From: Gimesia chilikensis
GTDB lineage: Bacteria > Planctomycetota > Planctomycetia > Planctomycetales > Planctomycetaceae
Reading direction: 5' to 3'
Length of the DNA: 64,000 bases
Assembly: GCF_007744075.1 (NCBI RefSeq)
Contig: NZ_CP036266.1
Span: 4,511,748-4,575,747, forward strand
A program made the translations under genes and the position numbers. Shown piece after piece: positions 61,810 through 64,000 of this stretch. Position 1 is the stretch's first letter. Every line of letters begins with the position of its first letter. The notes below the pieces were generated by a model. It was not told the origin of the DNA and did not search any database. It was given only the letters and a program-made list of their open reading frames with translations.

Positions 61810-62928
61810 ATGCATTACTCCGGCTTAAATCGCATTCCCTGGTCCCTGCTCTGCTGCATCCTGATTCTGATGGGTTGTGGTCTGGCAGGAATTGCGCGCG
61901 GCGATGAACTGGCTGGACAGGGACATTATTTCCAGAAACAGTGTGTCTGGATCCTGATCTCACTTGCGGCACTGATCGGCACAATCCTGTTTCCCTACCG
62001 TAATCTGCGGAGCATCAGCTATCCCCTGTTTCTAATGACGTTGATCCTGCTGATTGCCGTCTTTTTTATTCCTGCCGTGAACGGTTCCCGACGCTGGATT
62101 CCGCTCGGCTTCTTTAAATTTCAACCCTCGGAACTGGCGAAGATCACGTACATCCTGGCTCTGGCCCATTATCTGATGTACCGCAAGAATTACCGACGGA
62201 TCCCGGGTTTGATTGTCCCGTTCATACTGACCTGTGTCCCCGTCATCCTGATTCTACGTGAACCAGACCTGGGAACCTCCCTGCTGTTCTTCCCGATTCT
62301 CTTCGCCATGCTGTTTTCCGCAGGAGCCCGCCCACGGCATCTGATCACCATCGTGTTCCTGGGAATCTGCATGCTGCCACTCCTCTGGCTCCAGATGAAT
62401 CCCGAGCAGAAATCTCGTATCGTGGCACTGTTCACGCAGCGTGATGGAGGCGAGATGCCGCGTGGAGACGGCTACCACCTCTACCAGTCAAAGCAGATGC
62501 TGGCACTGGGGGGCGTCTGGGGAAGCGAGATTGCCGGCATGCCCGTCGATGATCCTGCGGCCTACCACCTGCCTGCGGGTCGTACCGACTTCATTTTCTG
62601 TCTGGTTGGCGAACGGTTTGGCATCATGGGCTGCCTGTTTGCGCTGGCGGTCTTCAGCTTTCTCTTTATCCGGGGATTGCAGATCGCGACAGCAACCCGC
62701 GAGCCCTTTGGTCGACTGGTCGCAGTGGGGATAGTCACGCTGCTCGCGTCGCAGACAATCATCAATACGGGAATGACCGTCGGCCTCATGCCCATCACCG
62801 GGATGACGCTTCCTCTGATGAGTTACGGCGGGACCAGTATGCTCAGCACCTGCCTGGCTCTGGGATTGTTGATCAATATCTGTATAAGGCCCGGCTATGA
62901 AATTCACGCTGAACCATTCCGGTTCTAA
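61810..62928 (+). CDS. rodA: RodA/FtsW-type SEDS peptidoglycan polymerase
   Basis: 372 aa from the ATG at 61810, the first ATG after a TTG at 61795. About ten membrane segments. Family signatures are visible: GSRRWIPLGFFKFQPSELAK near 100, REPDLGTSLLFFP near 150, GRTDFIFCLVGERFG near 262, which contains the Asp that is essential in SEDS transglycosylases, and TLPLMSYGGTSML near 335. SEDS proteins polymerise glycan strands from lipid II together with a class B penicillin-binding protein. No penicillin-binding protein, mreBCD or division gene is adjacent. RodA is the closer match by pattern, but FtsW cannot be excluded by eye. It is notable because planctomycetes lack canonical FtsZ-based division. 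Confidence 0.9.
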   Translation: MHYSGLNRIPWSLLCCILILMGCGLAGIARGDELAGQGHYFQKQCVWILISLAALIGTILFPYRNLRSISYPLFLMTLILLIAVFFIPAVNGSRRWIPLGFFKFQPSELAKITYILALAHYLMYRKNYRRIPGLIVPFILTCVPVILILREPDLGTSLLFFPILFAMLFSAGARPRHLITIVFLGICMLPLLWLQMNPEQKSRIVALFTQRDGGEMPRGDGYHLYQSKQMLALGGVWGSEIAGMPVDDPAAYHLPAGRTDFIFCLVGERFGIMGCLFALAVFSFLFIRGLQIATATREPFGRLVAVGIVTLLASQTIINTGMTVGLMPITGMTLPLMSYGGTSMLSTCLALGLLINICIRPGYEIHAEPFRF

Positions 62929-63052
62929 GCCTCTCCCATTCCCCGGAGGTGTTCTCAAATCAGTATCCGCTGCCTTGAGATTTCAAAATCACGCATTTTG
63001 TCCAGCCGTACACATTTCCGGTCATTTCAGTTTGGATACAATAGAGAATTAG

Positions 63053-63074
63053 CTCAACACATAAGCCTGTTGAG
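63053..63074 (+). repeat. Hairpin masking the ribosome-binding region of the decarboxylase gene
   Basis: CTCAACA (63053-63059) pairs perfectly with TGTTGAG (63068-63074) across an 8-base loop. The 3' arm directly precedes AA-ATG at 63077 and contains its only GAG element. If that ATG is used, the stem would hide the ribosome-binding site. Confidence 0.45.
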
Positions 63075-63076
63075 AA

Positions 63077-64000
63077 ATGCTTTCAGCGCCTGATAAAGTT
63101 GCAACCAGAATGACCGAAGACCAAGAACTCAATTCTGCGCGATCCCGAATTGAAGCTGCCTTTGATCCGGAATTACTCTCCGCCGCCAGCCAGACATTAG
63201 CGGAACTACTGACGACACATGCCCGTTCTCTGACTGAACCGGACACACCAGTGTTAAACTGGCAGTCTCCAGCAGAAAATCTGAAACAGGCACTGGAGCA
63301 ATTGTTACAGGCGCCGACTGAAGAGAGTGTCGACTCCGATATTACAAATCGGATTCAGAATTTCCGCCTGCTGGCTAAGACGATGCTGGATCGGGGACAC
63401 AATCTGCAAAACCCCCGCTATATTGGTCACCAGGTACCGGCTTCCGTCCCACTGGCCGGCCTGTTTGATGCGATCACAGCTGTGACGAATCAGGTCATGG
63501 CGGTCTACGAAATGGGCCCCTGGGCTACCGCCGTCGAACTGGCCCTGATTGAGATGATTGGCACCGAAATTGGATTCACACCTGGTGAATTTACCGGACT
63601 GGTAACACATGGTGGCTCACTGGCCAACCTCACAGGCCTCCTGGCAGCCCGCAATCAGAGTTGCCCGGAAATCGGAACTCTGGGCCCTCAGGCACAACTA
63701 GATGCTGCTCCCGTCCTGCTTGTTTCCGCGGATGCCCACTACAGTGTGACCCGCTCAGCGAATATCCTGGGGATCGGAACCGAGCAGATTCTCAAGATTC
63801 CCCTTGATGAACAACGTCGAATCCAGCCTCAGGCTCTGGAAGAATTGATTCTGCAATGCAGATCGGAACAGCGGACGATCATCGCTGTGGTAGCCTGTGC
63901 CTGTGCGACTCCTATAGGAGCTTTCGATCCACTGGAACAGATCGCTGACCTGTGTGAAAAGTACAAGGTCTGGCTGCACGTCGATGCTGCCCATGGGGGC
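63077..64000 (+). CDS. Pyridoxal-phosphate-dependent decarboxylase (partial, C-terminus missing)
   Basis: 308 residues are visible before the right edge. A stop in frame at 63071 fixes the earliest start at ATG 63077; ATG 63110 is an alternative. The fold type I / group II decarboxylase signatures are in order: NPRYIGHQVPASVPL, the Gly-rich VTHGGSLANLTGLLAARNQ, SADAHYSVTRSANILGIG with the cofactor-stacking His, then VVACACATPIGAFDPL and HVDAAHGG, whose Asp contacts the pyridine nitrogen. The Schiff-base Lys lies beyond the edge. Family members decarboxylate aromatic amino acids, glutamate, diaminobutyrate or cysteine sulfinate. The substrate cannot be told from this part. Confidence 0.88.
   Translation, partial: MLSAPDKVATRMTEDQELNSARSRIEAAFDPELLSAASQTLAELLTTHARSLTEPDTPVLNWQSPAENLKQALEQLLQAPTEESVDSDITNRIQNFRLLAKTMLDRGHNLQNPRYIGHQVPASVPLAGLFDAITAVTNQVMAVYEMGPWATAVELALIEMIGTEIGFTPGEFTGLVTHGGSLANLTGLLAARNQSCPEIGTLGPQAQLDAAPVLLVSADAHYSVTRSANILGIGTEQILKIPLDEQRRIQPQALEELILQCRSEQRTIIAVVACACATPIGAFDPLEQIADLCEKYKVWLHVDAAHGG

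Noticed and set aside
1-64000. CRISPR arrays, IS elements, phage genes, tRNA or rRNA genes
   Set aside because: No regularly spaced repeats, transposase or integrase motifs, or stable RNA sequences were recognised on reading; short tRNA-like structures could be missed without a search.

Overview
The window looks like chromosomal DNA of a planctomycete, most likely Gimesia or a close relative. This is inferred from content, not from a search. The lineage-typical families are DUF1559 proteins (several with an N-terminal GYF domain), a planctomycete-type haem-binding CxxCH protein, a sulfatase beside Tat-signal Gfo/Idh/MocA and sugar-isomerase genes, an ECF sigma factor coupled to a Ser/Thr kinase, a PQQ-propeller giant, an LRR lipoprotein and a very large alpha-2-macroglobulin. 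Genes are dense on both strands. No tRNA, rRNA, IS element, phage or CRISPR array was seen. Both ends are cut: the N-terminus of a secreted protein at 1-128 (-) and a PLP decarboxylase at 63077-64000 (+).

Layout. 1-912: creatininase and the start of a secreted protein. 1117-5767: six tandem genes that use a GYF domain, a membrane segment and a DUF1559 domain in different combinations. 5764-11528: housekeeping genes (a nucleosidase coupled to serC; prs; mutS). 11657-22048: an LTxxQ-like secreted protein with a good terminator, a GT-C-type membrane protein, a 2064-aa alpha-2-macroglobulin whose thioester motif is lost, and cardiolipin synthase. 22057-28297: haem-binding protein, TlpA-like lipoprotein, alpha/beta hydrolase, CBS protein, family-4 uracil-DNA glycosylase, LRR lipoprotein. 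28619-34615: a PQQ/methyltransferase-like/PQQ protein, two TPM proteins and a small coiled-coil protein with a clear extended -10 promoter.

34623-41511 (-) is the most system-like locus. A XylR-like regulator is followed by DJ-1/PfpI, Gfo/Idh/MocA, phytanoyl-CoA-type dioxygenase, sugar isomerase/epimerase and sulfatase genes. It reads as a regulated pathway for a sulfated or modified carbohydrate, partly in the cytoplasm and partly exported. 41697-45266: GNAT, glpD and a secreted nitrilase. 45276-48448 (-): an ECF sigma factor overlapping by GTGA a receptor-like kinase with an FGE-like domain that lacks the catalytic cysteines. 48683-53497: a DUF1349-like protein, a secreted FAD protein with sugar-binding-like ends, and a NosR-like FMN/Fe-S membrane protein behind a perfect 13-bp hairpin. 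53507-64000: a soluble hybrid histidine kinase, two envelope proteins, a rhomboid protease, a RodA/FtsW-type SEDS protein and the partial decarboxylase.

Most genes concern the envelope or secreted space. Several true starts are GTG or TTG or lie well inside the longest open frame; these were set from ribosome-binding sites, overlaps or signal peptides. All domain calls are from reading motifs, without database comparison.
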